Shown: positions 63,589-64,000 of the stretch, one piece after another
How the letters are laid out: the number at the start of each line of letters is the position of its first letter
Numbering within the stretch: the stretch's first letter is position 1
Origin: Salibacterium halotolerans
GTDB lineage: Bacteria; Bacillota; Bacilli; Bacillales; Marinococcaceae
Reading direction: 5' to 3'
Length of the DNA stretch: 64,000 bases
Assembly (NCBI RefSeq): GCF_900115625.1
Contig: NZ_FOXD01000017.1
Span: 1 to 64,000, forward strand
Program-made: the position numbers and the translations under genes
Notes under the pieces: generated by a model
Databases searched by the model: none
What the model was told of the DNA's origin: nothing
What the model saw: only the letters and a program-made list of their open reading frames with translations

Positions 63589-64000
63589 TATCGGCTTACA
63601 GGGCCTGGATGGTTTTCTGGTGCAGGTCAAAGTCCGTTCTCTCGCAGGCATGGAATCCGTGCATGTAATCGGCCTTCCCGATGCGTCCGTGAAAGAATCA
63701 CGCGACCGGGTGATTGCCGCCTTGGATTTCCAAGGCTGCAGCCTACCTGAAAAGAAAGTCATTATTCATTTAGCTCCCGCTGAACAAAAAAAGAATGGTC
63801 CTTCCTTTGACTTGGCGATTGCCATCGCACTCATGCAGATGACAGGCCATATTCATCATCCCGTCCCGGGCAACACAGCTTTTTTAGGAGCCTTATCATT
63901 AAACGGTGAAATTCGTCCGGTCAACGGCATACTGCCGGCGATTTTAGCTGCGAAAAAACTACAGGTTGAGACACTCTATCTTCCAGCCGATACATCGCTT
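63569..64000 (+). CDS. YifB/ComM-family Mg-chelatase-like ATPase, 5' part
   Basis: The frame from ATG 63569 (AAGGAGG 8 nt upstream) is open to the window end: 144 residues, incomplete. It shows the N-terminal ChlI-like domain: GLQGLDGFLVQVKVRSLAGM, VIGLPDASVKESRDRVIAAL, IHLAPAEQKKNGPSFDLAIA, LGALSLNGEIRPVNGILPAI. Homologue ComM is a hexameric branch-migration helicase for natural transformation. The AAA+ part must lie beyond 64000. Confidence 0.93.
   Translation, partial: MTVSTNSIGLQGLDGFLVQVKVRSLAGMESVHVIGLPDASVKESRDRVIAALDFQGCSLPEKKVIIHLAPAEQKKNGPSFDLAIAIALMQMTGHIHHPVPGNTAFLGALSLNGEIRPVNGILPAILAAKKLQVETLYLPADTSL

Overview
The window reads as chromosomal DNA of a moderate-GC Bacillaceae bacterium. 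The gene order is the classic Bacillus one: cggR-gapA-pgk-tpiA-gpmI-eno, then secG-est-rnr-smpB-ssrA; clpP-crh-whiA-glmR-rapZ-yvcI-trxB; hisZ-G-D-B-H-A-F-IE; hprK-lgt-ppaX-yvoF; uvrB-uvrA; cccB-ftsE-ftsX-M23 hydrolase-ctpB-minJ; hpf-secA-prfB; and a flagellar flaG-fliD-fliS-fliT block. Proteins are rich in Asp and Glu, which suggests (inference only) a salt- or alkali-tolerant lineage of the Alkalicoccus or Salisediminibacterium kind. Almost everything is on the minus strand; clpP, one lipoprotein, a REP-type transposase and a YifB/ComM gene are on plus.

Layout. 1-2150: accessory DNA with a broken toxin-like membrane protein, a small possible immunity protein and a duplicated gene tail. 2152-2788: tmRNA gene whose T-loop is split by a 272-nt group I intron. 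2867-6984: trans-translation and RNA decay genes (smpB, rnr) with a carboxylesterase and secG. 7262-14492: glycolytic operon with a consensus CggR operator and sigma-A promoter. 14747-15409: clpP with a CtsR site over the -35. 15473-21453: Crh, WhiA, GlmR, RapZ, NUDIX, thioredoxin reductase and a TPR protein. 21670-28297: histidine operon, most genes overlapping by 4 nt. 28360-33590: HprK/PpaX carbon control, Lgt, envelope-stress-type yvlBCD. 33729-38708: uvrAB with a near-consensus LexA box. 39037-46833: division and cell-wall genes. 46901-51627: prfB (programmed frameshift), secA, hpf. 51951-54691: gabD and an acidic lipoprotein.

54885-62334: flagellar genes interrupted by accessory DNA. 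An IS30-family element with one in-frame stop in its transposase and a GNAT gene with one in-frame stop at its acetyl-CoA motif lie between fliD and fliS. fliS keeps a consensus sigma-D promoter of its own. A PIN/ribbon-helix-helix toxin-antitoxin pair follows, with a 30-bp palindrome centred on its -10. 62440-64000: REP-like palindromes, a RAYT (HUH) transposase gene, and overlapping it by 20 nt the start of a yifB/comM gene.

Several intergenic regions carry short repeats (three copies of a CCGGCG...TAGTGGTTC unit, tandem TTATCCGTCGAA and ATCGATT units, and a GAGGCTGGGAC element). The strongest unusual features are the split tmRNA gene, the RAYT-yifB overlap with its palindromes, and the insertion-riddled flagellar operon.
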